Shown: positions 1 to 7,493 of the stretch, piece by piece
How the letters are laid out: every line of letters starts with the position of its first letter
How positions within the stretch are numbered: the first letter of the stretch is position 1
DNA from: an uncultured Actinomycetes bacterium
GTDB taxonomy: Bacteria; Actinomycetota; CADDZG01; WHSQ01
Assembly (NCBI GenBank): GCA_937863385.1
Contig: CALMBW010000018.1
Location: 124,001-188,000, forward strand
DNA length: 64,000 bases
Reading direction: 5' to 3'
The notes under the pieces: model-generated
Databases searched by the model: none
What the model was told of the DNA's origin: nothing
The model's input: the letters and a program-made list of their open reading frames with translations, nothing else
Translations under genes and position numbers: made by a program

Positions 1-262
1 CGTGCGTGTAGCCGGCTTCAGCGAACCCGAGCACCTCAAGCCCGTCGACCCGCTCCCTCAGCTCCGTCAGGCCGCTGAGGTAATCGTTATGCCCATGTGA
101 GTCGAGAGCGAATGCGATCCGCAGACCTTCTTGGCGAGCGGAATCGAGGTAGACATCGACGTCGCGGCGGGGATCGAGGACGAGGGCTTTCCCGGAACTA
201 GAGTCCCCCACCATGTAGGACGCATGACCCAAGCTCTCCAGATGGAACTGTTTGAAGATCAT
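1..262 (-). CDS. MBL-fold hydrolase, persulfide dioxygenase-like (3' end outside window)
   Basis: Only the first 87 codons are visible; the gene runs off the left edge. The reading frame starts at ATG 260-262. It contains the metallo-beta-lactamase metal motif as SHGHNDYLSG, in the HxHND form seen in the ETHE1-like/CstB-like branch of glyoxalase-II-type enzymes. Those enzymes oxidise glutathione or low-molecular-weight persulfide to sulfite using a mononuclear iron. It lies 4 bp after the rhodanese stop and is the last visible gene of the cstR-tauE-rhodanese operon. This context favours sulfur detoxification over a generic MBL hydrolase. The C-terminal half needed to confirm this is missing. 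Confidence 0.75.
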   Translation of the reverse strand, partial: MIFKQFHLESLGHASYMVGDSSSGKALVLDPRRDVDVYLDSARQEGLRIAFALDSHGHNDYLSGLTELRERVDGLEVLGFAEAGYTH

Positions 263-266
263 TCCC

Positions 267-584
267 TCACACCACCCTTCCCGCTCTGCCGCTGCGACTG
301 ACCACCGGCAATCCGTGCCTGGACCACGCCTTCAAACCCCCGTCAAGGTTCTCGATCGCGAAGCCCCTGTCCCGAAGGAATCTGGTTACCTCGGCGCTAC
401 GGCTGCCACTCCGGCAGACCGCTACGAGAGATCTGTCACCTCGGATCTCGTCCAGACGGTTCGGAATCTCCCTCAGCGGGATGTGCAGCGACCCTTCGAT
501 GTGCCCCATCTTCCATTCGAACGGTTCGCGCACATCGAGTATCTGCAACTCGTGCATGCTGTCGTATGTCGCCTTCGGATCCAC
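267..584 (-). CDS. Single-domain rhodanese-like sulfurtransferase
   Basis: A 105-residue protein made of one rhodanese domain. The motif LDVREPFEWKMGHIEGSLHIP and the active-site loop CRSGSRS, with the catalytic Cys first, are plain. Rhodaneses move sulfane sulfur from thiosulfate or persulfides to thiol acceptors. The start is GTG 582-584, behind a strong AGGAGGT ribosome-binding site. It sits 11 bp after the TauE-like gene and 4 bp before the MBL gene, so it is probably co-transcribed in a persulfide detoxification pathway. It is cytoplasmic, with no signal peptide. Confidence 0.88.
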   Translation of the reverse strand: MDPKATYDSMHELQILDVREPFEWKMGHIEGSLHIPLREIPNRLDEIRGDRSLVAVCRSGSRSAEVTRFLRDRGFAIENLDGGLKAWSRHGLPVVSRSGRAGRVV

Positions 585-595
585 TCATCTACCTC

Positions 596-1378
596 CTATG
601 TGCTCGTTGGACCATCGAGAAACAGAACCTGCGTAAGAACCAATACCGCCACGCCGACGACCATGTAGGCGAACCACCGCGACAAGCGAGGTGCGTCCAC
701 ACGTTCACCCAGCCTCTCCCCCGCTACCGCGCCAACGATCGCCGCCGAAACAAACGGGAGGGCTATGCCCATATCGATCGACCCGACGCCTCCATGAGCC
801 ACTAGCCCACCTGCCGAATTCAGCACGACCACGAGTAGCGAGGCTCCTACGGACACCTGAACCGGACATCCCATGGCAAGGGTCCAGGCTGGCACCAAAA
901 CGAACCCGCCGCCGACCCCGAACAGCCCGGTTAGGACCCCCACTCCAAGACCCACGGACACGACGGTGAAAGCACGCTCGCGCCAGGCGTTCTCGCACGA
1001 TCGAGCAGCATCCGGGTCCTGTTTGCGGCTCTGCTTACGCAACATCGCCGCTGCTACTACCAGCATCAGGACAGCGAACCCAAGAAGCAGGGCCTCCTCA
1101 GCGATCCGACGGTTGAACCACGCCCCTATGAACGAGCCAGCGATGCCGGCCGCGCCGAACAACAGAGCGCTGCGCCACGGAACCTTGCCCGCTCGAAGAT
1201 GCGAGAGGGCCCCCGCCGCCGCCGACCCTCCGACGACGAGAAGGGACATCGGCACCGCGTCCCTAACCGGTTGACCGAGGGCGTAGACGAGTGCGGGAAC
1301 GGCAAGGATCGAACCTCCGCCTCCGAGCATCCCCAGTGACACCCCGATCGCACCACCCATAGGAACAGCCAGTAGCAT
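596..1378 (-). CDS. TauE/SafE-family anion exporter
   Basis: A 260-residue integral membrane protein with roughly eight hydrophobic segments. It has the paired glycine-rich motifs of the TauE/SafE family (GVSLGMLGGGGSILAVPAL near the N-terminus and GLFGVGGGFVLVPAW mid-protein). Members move sulfite, sulfoacetate or related anions across the cytoplasmic membrane. It starts 2 bp after the CstR-like regulator stops and precedes the rhodanese by 11 bp. The likely substrate is therefore sulfite or thiosulfate produced by the downstream enzymes. Substrate is inferred from the operon, not from residues. Confidence 0.85.
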   Translation of the reverse strand: MLLAVPMGGAIGVSLGMLGGGGSILAVPALVYALGQPVRDAVPMSLLVVGGSAAAGALSHLRAGKVPWRSALLFGAAGIAGSFIGAWFNRRIAEEALLLGFAVLMLVVAAAMLRKQSRKQDPDAARSCENAWRERAFTVVSVGLGVGVLTGLFGVGGGFVLVPAWTLAMGCPVQVSVGASLLVVVLNSAGGLVAHGGVGSIDMGIALPFVSAAIVGAVAGERLGERVDAPRLSRWFAYMVVGVAVLVLTQVLFLDGPTST

Positions 1379-1380
1379 CC

Positions 1381-1650
1381 TTAAGCGAGCTTCAGGAACA
1401 GCCGTTCAAGCAGTTCCTCGTCATAACCCTGCTCGCCCGCACCCTTGGGGTCGGCGATGCAGTCCCTCAGACCGCTCGCGAGGATCCGAAAGCCCGCCCG
1501 GTCAAGGGCCTTGGCGGCCGCTGAGATCTGGGTTACGACATCGGTGCACTCACGTCCGGATTCGATCATCCTGATGATCCCTCCGATCTGCCCCTCGACC
1601 TTGCGGAGCCGGCCGACCACATCCACAAGCACGGTGTCTTGAAGCTTCAT
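1381..1650 (-). CDS. cstR: CsoR/RcnR-family repressor, persulfide-sensing CstR type
   Basis: An 89-residue DUF156 protein starting at ATG 1648-1650, behind a GGAAGGAG site; a longer upstream reading frame has no support. It has Cys35 and Cys64. In copper-sensing CsoR a metal-binding His sits four residues before the second Cys. Here that position is Gly60 (motif ASGLRDC). A two-Cys, no-His arrangement is the hallmark of CstR, which forms disulfide/trisulfide links with reactive sulfur species and releases DNA. The downstream tauE, rhodanese and MBL genes fit that reading. It probably represses its own operon, and perhaps thioredoxin, through the palindrome at 1685-1702. Confidence 0.82.
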   Translation of the reverse strand: MKLQDTVLVDVVGRLRKVEGQIGGIIRMIESGRECTDVVTQISAAAKALDRAGFRILASGLRDCIADPKGAGEQGYDEELLERLFLKLA

Positions 1651-1684
1651 GATTGACTCCTTCCCGTATCGTATAGATTCTAAC

Positions 1685-1702
1685 CCTACCCCCCAGGGTA
1701 GG
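1685..1702. promoter_or_regulatory. CsoR/CstR-type operator in the divergent cstR-trx promoter region
   Basis: Inverted repeat CCTACCC (1685-1691) and GGGTAGG (1696-1702) around a 4-nt spacer, with a C/G tract in the centre. This matches the G-tract plus TAC/GTA dyad architecture bound by CsoR-family tetramers. It lies 35 bp upstream of the regulator start and just upstream of a TATACG-like -10 on the minus strand (about 1668-1676). Binding would occlude the -35 region of the cstR operon. The divergent thioredoxin may share control. Confidence 0.7.
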
Positions 1703-1759
1703 AATACACGGGTCAGGATCCATGTTCTAGCTCGAAGAGATCGCCGAGAGGAGACAAGA

Positions 1760-2134
1760 GTGACCACCACCACGGAGCTAACCAAAGACACGTTCAACGA
1801 TTTCGTTGACGCCAACACCATAGGCTTGATCGATTTCTGGGCGGCGTGGTGCGGACCTTGCCGGGCGTTCGCCCCAGTGTTCGAGTCGGCCGCGGCACGC
1901 AACCCCGACATCGGCTTCGGAAAGGTGAATACCGAAGATCAGCCCGAGCTGGCGGGGGCTTTCGAGATCATGTCTATCCCCACTCTGATCGCATTCAAGG
2001 AAGGGGCAATCCTCTACGCCCAGCCGGGTGCCCTGCCCGAAGAAGCTCTAGACGACCTCATCCGGCAGATCCGTGAGGTCGACATGGAGCAGTTGCGCGA
2101 GCAAGCCGCGGAAGGGGCTTCAGTCGAGTCCTGA
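1760..2134 (+). CDS. trxA: Thioredoxin
   Basis: A 124-residue thioredoxin-fold protein with the redox motif WCGPC, a preceding FWAAW and the cis-proline segment SIPT. The start is taken as GTG 1760-1762 because an AGAGGAGA ribosome-binding site lies 6 bp upstream. An upstream ATG in frame would put the CstR operator inside the gene. The acidic C-terminal tail of about 25 residues is longer than in a minimal thioredoxin. It is cytoplasmic. Divergence from the sulfur operon across one operator suggests it reduces persulfidated proteins or recycles the sulfur-transfer enzymes. Confidence 0.9.
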   Translation: MTTTTELTKDTFNDFVDANTIGLIDFWAAWCGPCRAFAPVFESAAARNPDIGFGKVNTEDQPELAGAFEIMSIPTLIAFKEGAILYAQPGALPEEALDDLIRQIREVDMEQLREQAAEGASVES

Positions 2135-2272
2135 TCCAAGAACGGCGGGTTGCCGTTCCTACCAGGGCGGCGTCCCCCCGCCCGTTGGGTGTCCCGGCAC
2201 GAGTTTTGCCCACTCCGCTATGATGTGACGCTATCTGTATGATTGTCACCCACCCAAGCAGGAGGGGAAGTC

Positions 2273-3226
2273 ATGGCCGAAACACGGGAAGGCTTCGCGT
2301 CGATCGCCGAAGGCGGACTGCGCATGACAAGCCTGCCGATGCGTCTGTTCATGAAGGGCAACCGTAAGTTCTGGGATCCTGCTGAGATCGATTTCACTCA
2401 AGACGCTCACGACTGGCAGTCGATGACCGATGACGAGCGTGAACTTGCGGTACGACTCGCCACTCTGTTCGCAGCGGGCGAGGAAGCAGTCACAAAAGAT
2501 ATCCAGCCCTTCATGCGCGCCATGAGCGAGGAGGGGCGTCTCGAAGACGAGATGTATCTCACCCAATTCGCATTCGAGGAGGCGAAGCACATACAGGCTT
2601 GGCGCATGTGGCTAGATGCTGTCGGGGCTACCGAGGACCTAAGTGGGTGGGTTGACAACAACCAGGGCTATCGACAGATCTTCTATGACTATCTGCCCTC
2701 TGCACTTAACGCTCTTCAGGAAGATCACTCCCCCGCCGCCCAGGTCCGTGCCGCCGTCGTCTACAACCAGGTAGTGGAAGGGGTGCTCGCGATGACGGGT
2801 TACCACTCATGGCGGCGTGCCGCAGAGGAGCGGGGGATCCTGCCCGGCGTGCAGGAAGTGGTGAAGCTGATCGGCCACGACGAGCGCAGACACATGGCGT
2901 GGGGCACATTCACCTGCCGCCGCCACATCGCCGTCGACGCCTCGAACTGGGACATCGTTCAGCAAACGCTGGACGAGCTCCTACAACCGGCTCTGTCGAT
3001 AATCGAAGTCACCTTCAGCGAATTCGAGGAAAGCGGTCGCGAGATCCCCTTCGGTATCACCAAGGATGAGTTGACGGCGTTCGCTACAAGTCAGTTCTCC
3101 AGCAGGCTGGCAGTCATCGAAGCTGCCAAAGGTCGATCCCTCTCCGAGATCGAGGGAGTTGAAGAGGAAGAACTCGAAGACCGTCTGGAAGACCAAGATC
3201 ATGGTCGGCAAACGGAAACTGTCTGA
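2273..3226 (+). CDS. R2-like ligand-binding oxidase (R2lox)
   Basis: A 317-residue ferritin-like protein starting at ATG 2273 after an AGGAGGGG site. The R2lox signature KGNRKFWDP is at residues 28-36. Candidate metal ligands are Glu70, Glu103/His106, Glu169 and Glu204/His207. Val73 and Tyr164 are placed as the residues that form the ether cross-link in characterised R2lox proteins. These assemble a Mn/Fe cofactor and bind a fatty acid. They are often misannotated as NrdB, but the NrdB radical Tyr is replaced and no nrdA is adjacent. The tail after about residue 290 is strongly acidic. It appears to be a single gene. Confidence 0.88.
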   Translation: MAETREGFASIAEGGLRMTSLPMRLFMKGNRKFWDPAEIDFTQDAHDWQSMTDDERELAVRLATLFAAGEEAVTKDIQPFMRAMSEEGRLEDEMYLTQFAFEEAKHIQAWRMWLDAVGATEDLSGWVDNNQGYRQIFYDYLPSALNALQEDHSPAAQVRAAVVYNQVVEGVLAMTGYHSWRRAAEERGILPGVQEVVKLIGHDERRHMAWGTFTCRRHIAVDASNWDIVQQTLDELLQPALSIIEVTFSEFEESGREIPFGITKDELTAFATSQFSSRLAVIEAAKGRSLSEIEGVEEEELEDRLEDQDHGRQTETV

Positions 3227-3596
3227 ACGGATGCCATGTGCGTCGTATCAACCTTAGGACCGTCCACGTCCGCACAAAGGCTACGACGGGCAACCCTGCC
3301 TTGCATCGAGATTCAGACTCGAACTTTCAGTTGTGCGCCCGTGCAAAAAGATGTAGCCCCAAGTGACTTCCGGCTTGCGCCTTCCATCCCTCAGGGCTAC
3401 AAGGAGCACCTTACTTGGGCCATCTGGACGAAGGCAATACCCATCGCCCAAGATGTTTCGCGTTCTCAGTTAGTCGCACTCCGGCACGTATTGCCCGGCT
3501 TGGTGTTACAAACCGCTCTTTCGACCACGTTGATCGCCTTGTGAACCTCCCCTACGTCAGGGTTGGTTTTGTCACGATGCCGAAGCCTGGCGGGTG
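3227..3596. other. Intergenic region between convergent genes, no gene seen
   Basis: About 370 bp between the R2lox stop and the subtilisin stop. I see no reading frame with coding character, no tRNA-like cloverleaf and no clear terminator with a T-tract. Confidence 0.5.
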
Positions 3597-5159
3597 TTAG
3601 CGAGCCCGAAGAGCGAAGTTCACCGTCGTCGTCACACCCGAAACAACGCTTACCGATTGAGACTTGGACCGGTACCCCGTTGCCGACGCGGTGCAGGTGT
3701 AGCTGCTGGGAGGGATGTTGGCGATCGAGTACTCCCCCGTCGATGAGGTGGTGGCACTGCCCGCCGCCCCACAACTCACCGTTGCGCCAGCGATGGCCGT
3801 ACCACCCTTCCCCTGCTTGGTGACCTTGCCGACGATGGTGCCAGGATCGGTCGGAGGTTCGACCGTTCCTCCCCCGCTGCCGATAGCCGCCGCGAGGTTC
3901 AAAGCCGGGTATGAGGCACACTCTTTGCGACCACCCGTGGACAGACCGGAAACGGCGCTGCTTTTCAGCTTGGCACGCGTTTGTTGAGCGTCAAGACCGA
4001 GCTCGGACATGATGAGGGCTGCGGCCCCCGCCACATGCGGCGTGGCCATCGAAGTACCGCTGATAACCCCGTAGGTGTTCTCGGGAAAGGTCGACCAGAT
4101 GTCCTCACCTGGGGCAGCGATCTCGACGTCCGAGTTGCAGGTCGAGAAATCCGAGATGACACCTGCCTGGTTGAACGAGGCAACAGACATGACCTCGGGG
4201 TAATAGGCGGGGTAGTTCGGCACCGCGTCGTACCCGTTGCCCGCTGCAGCGATGATAAGCACGCCGGCGGCGTAAGCGTCCTTGACAGCGCGCTCCTCGG
4301 TGCCCCCGCCCTCCTCGGACCCCAGGCTCATGCTGATGATCTTGGCTCCAGCCGTTCTCCATGACCAGTCGATGCAGGCGGCGATGTCGTTAACGAACCC
4401 AAGTCCAGCACCATTCAGAGCCTTGCAGATCGCAAGCTGTGAGTTCGGTGCGGTTCCGGCAACGCCCACTCCGTTGCCCGTATTAGCTCCGACCGTACCC
4501 GCCACATGCGTCCCGTGGAAGTTGTCATCAGAGCACGAGCCGTTCGCCACGACCCCGATCGCCGCCAGAGCAGAGGCACATGCTTGCGTCTTGTTCAATA
4601 GGTCCACATGTGCGCGGTCGATGCCCGTATCGATGATCGCGACCCGCGTTCCGCCGGTGGAAGGAAAGCTTCCAGGTCCGAAGGCGGCATCCCAAGCCTC
4701 GGGAGCGTCGATATCCCAGTCAGAGACGCCACTCACAAAGCTGCCCGTGACGGGTTGCCCGCTGTTGTTAAAACCCCATTGGTCCTTGAACAGGGTGTCC
4801 GATGGGATCGAGGTCTGCTCCACCCTGTAGTTGAGCTCGGCGAAAGCCACCTGTGGGTGACGCTGGTAACGAGCGACCCAGTCGTTCGGATCCTGGTTCT
4901 CTGGAACCTTCACGACGTCGACGTCGAGCGTCTCCATCCGGTTGGCGACCTCGCCGCCCTCACGAGCATGGATGTCGGCACGCGCTTGCTCGGGGAGGCT
5001 GCGATCCCACCCGACAAGGATGTGGTCCTGCTCATACTCCGACTGAGCGCTGGAGGCGGCCGATGCTACCGCCTGCGAGCTCGATGGGATGGCGAACAGC
5101 GATGCAACCAAGGTGAGTAGGACGAAGATGCTGAAAGGCAAGCGACGCGGATGGGTCAT
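3597..5159 (-). CDS. Secreted subtilisin-like serine protease (S8) with C-terminal carboxypeptidase-regulatory-like domain
   Basis: A 520-residue preproprotein. The ATG at 5157-5159 has GGGGAGGATC directly upstream. It begins with a signal peptide (a run of hydrophobic residues ending near SSQAVASA), followed by an inhibitor I9-like propeptide. The catalytic triad is present: Asp in VAIIDTGID, His in FHGTHVAGT and Ser in GTSMATPHVAG. Residues from about 435 to the end form an Ig-like carboxypeptidase-regulatory fold (VGKVTKQGKGGTAIAGATV...), linked by a Pro/Thr spacer. It is exported and probably cell-surface or extracellular. Confidence 0.93.
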   Translation of the reverse strand: MTHPRRLPFSIFVLLTLVASLFAIPSSSQAVASAASSAQSEYEQDHILVGWDRSLPEQARADIHAREGGEVANRMETLDVDVVKVPENQDPNDWVARYQRHPQVAFAELNYRVEQTSIPSDTLFKDQWGFNNSGQPVTGSFVSGVSDWDIDAPEAWDAAFGPGSFPSTGGTRVAIIDTGIDRAHVDLLNKTQACASALAAIGVVANGSCSDDNFHGTHVAGTVGANTGNGVGVAGTAPNSQLAICKALNGAGLGFVNDIAACIDWSWRTAGAKIISMSLGSEEGGGTEERAVKDAYAAGVLIIAAAGNGYDAVPNYPAYYPEVMSVASFNQAGVISDFSTCNSDVEIAAPGEDIWSTFPENTYGVISGTSMATPHVAGAAALIMSELGLDAQQTRAKLKSSAVSGLSTGGRKECASYPALNLAAAIGSGGGTVEPPTDPGTIVGKVTKQGKGGTAIAGATVSCGAAGSATTSSTGEYSIANIPPSSYTCTASATGYRSKSQSVSVVSGVTTTVNFALRAR

Positions 5160-5358
5160 TGATCCTCCCCCTCGAAGGGCCGATGAACTGCGGTCCCGAC
5201 CTATTTCAGCATGATTTGCCATGATTCCTCCCGAAATCGCCAGAAAGCTTGAAAGGCGTTTGGGTCAGCGGCCTTGCCCGTAGGGGCCCGCATGACCCGT
5301 GACGGCCTCAGGCGGGAGATCTATCCCATGGCTCCCAGCACTGCTTTAGAGTCGGACC

Positions 5359-5751
5359 ATGGGAGACATCGAGGAGGCTCATCGGCTGCTGGTTGGTGCC
5401 TGGCGGTTGATCGCTTTCGAGGACCGCGACACCGAACGCGACGACTGGACCGCTACGTACGGAACCGCTGCGGTAGGTCTCGCCATCTACGACCCGTCGG
5501 GATCTCTCTCGATCCAGGTCATGCCCGATCCCCAGTCGGCCGAGCCGTACCTCGGCTACTTCGGGACCTTCGAGGTCCTTGAGGCGATAGCAAGCGGTGC
5601 AGGGTTCACGGGGATCGTCGACCATCGCGTCGAGGGTGCGACGGACATCGAGTTGGTCGGTCCAGGCGGGAGACCCTTCGAGTTGTCGGGACAACGTCTG
5701 TTGCTAGGCGACGATCGCACGTGGCGGCGGATCCTGGAACGGATCACCTAG
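5359..5751 (+). CDS. Lipocalin-like domain protein
   Basis: A 130-residue protein with the lipocalin-like (PF13924-type) opening LVGAWRLIAFEDRD and a mid-protein GYFGTFEV segment. These proteins form a small beta barrel and are usually annotated only as lipocalin-like; no ligand can be named from sequence. There is no signal peptide. It is the last chromosomal-looking gene before the tRNA-Gly fragment at 5854 that marks the island boundary. Confidence 0.65.
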   Translation: MGDIEEAHRLLVGAWRLIAFEDRDTERDDWTATYGTAAVGLAIYDPSGSLSIQVMPDPQSAEPYLGYFGTFEVLEAIASGAGFTGIVDHRVEGATDIELVGPGGRPFELSGQRLLLGDDRTWRRILERIT

Positions 5752-5853
5752 GACTGCCGCGTACCCGTTCACCGCGTACGCGAGCACTACTTCTAGAGGC
5801 TAGTAAGCCAAGAGAAAGAACGGCCGCGCTCTGTCGAACGAAGAGGCTCCAGT

Positions 5854-5881
5854 TTCAAACTGGCGACCCTCACCTTGGCAA
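5854..5881 (-). other. Left attachment site of the island: degenerate tRNA-Gly 3'-half fragment
   Basis: Positions 5858-5881 match 19653-19676 exactly over 24 bp, and the match extends to 5854 with one mismatch. On the minus strand the sequence contains the anticodon arm CCTTGCCAAGG (anticodon GCC) and part of the T-arm of tRNA-Gly. Here the acceptor end is already degenerate, so it is not a functional tRNA. It is a plausible att core left by tyrosine-integrase insertion at a tRNA 3' end. Confidence 0.72.
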
Positions 5882-5919
5882 GCCGCCCGTAGCAATCACT
5901 CGCGCAGCAGCCATCTCGC

Positions 5920-6010
5920 GTTTGCCCAGGTCAAACGAGGAATTTCATTGTTCATCCATGCTGCTGTTTGACGGTGTTTTCAGTTCAACTGCTGGATTTC
6001 TGCTGGATTT
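5920..6010. repeat. Left-end arm repeats of the island
   Basis: A 14-bp sequence, GTTTGCCCAGGTCA (5920-5933), recurs at 19725-19738, again downstream of the att core. Two GCTGGATT units at 5991 and 6002, spaced 11 bp, recur at the right end (19545, 19556 and a variant at 19567, also 11 bp apart). Short phased repeats close to att cores are typical of integrase or excisionase arm-binding sites. That function is inferred. Confidence 0.5.
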
Positions 6011-7389
6011 CAGAGTTCATCCAATAGATCTTCGAAGTTGATCACCTCGCCGGACGGTTCTCCCGATTCCCGCCGCGTCAGGATTTCGTAGAGGGTTTCC
6101 TCACCGAGATCCTCGGCATCATCCTCATCACGCTCGACCTCTTCAAAGCTTCTGGCCAGCGTCACCGACCGACCCGAATCAAGACCCTCGGAAATGACCT
6201 GCTCCAGAAGGTCTGACGTTGCTCCCCGAGATCCAATCCACCCGCCCCTGACGAGAGCCACGAAGTCGGTGTTTGCGAGATGTCGTGGAAGACGATCACT
6301 GTGAAGAGCAACTCCACCCTTAGGACCAATGAGCTCACCAGAGGTGAGGAGAGACTTCCAAAGCTCTAGCGGCACGTAAAGGCCACGGGCTAGCGAGGAA
6401 TCCATCGGACTGACCCGTGTGTAGCAGAACTTGAAATAGCAGGCACCGGGCCCGAGTCGATAGCTGGCCGGCTTCGAATCCCATTTCTCTTCGGGGATCT
6501 CGGACATCCGGTTGATCTCGTCATCGATTGAACTGTCGCCCGCCGGTCGGTAGACATACGCATCCGTCTCACGTCTCAGCATCTTGTATTGAACTAATAC
6601 GAATGCCTCGTACGTATGCGCGTAATAGATGAGATCGACTCCCAACGTCTCCTCAAGCGGGGCGCGATTCACGTTCACAACTGTTAGACGCCGCCTTCCC
6701 TTTCCAAACAACACGGCACCGGTTTGGTATTGCTCGAGGCGCTCCCAGTCTCCGAAGACGTTCATGTCATTCTGCAGAATCGTGTCTTCTCGAACCGTGG
6801 CCCCTTCAAGGTTCGCCAAGAAGGGTGCTGGGTCATCTGATGGCGCCCATGTTCCAAGGACGCGCATGTCTTCGACCCCTGCGAATCTCGTTGCTAGTTG
6901 AACCGCATCACGCTCTGATCCAACTATCTCGCCTTCCTTTTGGTAGACCCATGTCGGCAGCGGGCGATCTATGGCCAATCGATTGATCGCGGGGGCGGCC
7001 TCGGGCCGAAGCGTCTTTACAGCCTCTAGGACAGCGGACCAGGTCGCATCGGGCACAGATCCAAGACCCACATACTGCTGCACATTTCGCGGAACAGATT
7101 CTCTAAGTTCGTCCAAGCTCAGGGGCTCGAACTGTGTGAAGCGTTCGAACACGATTCTTCTCTCGAAGCTGGTGATCGGGTCGCCTTTTCTTGCCCGACA
7201 GACGTATTCGAGCATGGGCGATGCCCCATCAGGATCCCGATCAAGTGCGAGAAGGGCAATCGACTCCGGCGGGTAAGCCCGGGCCTCCTCATAAGGCAAG
7301 GCAAACGTGATGCGGTCCCGAGCGTCTATGAGGTGCTCGGTCAATCCCTCGGTCTCGTCCTCCGGTAACGAGGCAATCCACCCCCTCAC
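6010..7389 (-). CDS. Unknown defence-island protein, possible PD-(D/E)XK-type nuclease
   Basis: 459 residues, GTG start at 7387-7389, transcribed divergently from hsdR. I do not recognise a named family. Mid-protein, GVDLIYY followed about 15 residues later by LVQYK resembles the D...QxK active site of Mrr-like PD-(D/E)XK nucleases, the Q variant replacing E. The C-terminal 50 residues are highly acidic (ERDEDDAEDL...). There is no signal peptide or membrane segment. Its place at the island edge beside a type I restriction system suggests a defence role. It could also be a DNA-binding accessory. Confidence 0.55.
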   Translation of the reverse strand: MRGWIASLPEDETEGLTEHLIDARDRITFALPYEEARAYPPESIALLALDRDPDGASPMLEYVCRARKGDPITSFERRIVFERFTQFEPLSLDELRESVPRNVQQYVGLGSVPDATWSAVLEAVKTLRPEAAPAINRLAIDRPLPTWVYQKEGEIVGSERDAVQLATRFAGVEDMRVLGTWAPSDDPAPFLANLEGATVREDTILQNDMNVFGDWERLEQYQTGAVLFGKGRRRLTVVNVNRAPLEETLGVDLIYYAHTYEAFVLVQYKMLRRETDAYVYRPAGDSSIDDEINRMSEIPEEKWDSKPASYRLGPGACYFKFCYTRVSPMDSSLARGLYVPLELWKSLLTSGELIGPKGGVALHSDRLPRHLANTDFVALVRGGWIGSRGATSDLLEQVISEGLDSGRSVTLARSFEEVERDEDDAEDLGEETLYEILTRRESGEPSGEVINFEDLLDEL

Positions 7390-7493
7390 CTCACCACTCC
7401 CGTTCTCATCTCACCGAGATCATTCGATTCCGCTCCGTTCCATTTTCACCGAGGGATCGTGCGACACCAGATGATCCCAGGTACTTTCGTTCG

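Noticed and set aside
1381-1911. 176-residue version of the CsoR/CstR regulator
   Set aside because: It would read through the operator and into thioredoxin's leader. The ATG at 1650 has a good ribosome-binding site and gives the normal family length of about 90.
2273-3226. Ribonucleotide reductase beta subunit (NrdB)
   Set aside because: The sequence carries the R2lox signature and cross-link positions. No nrdA or nrdI is adjacent, and the NrdB radical-Tyr context is missing.
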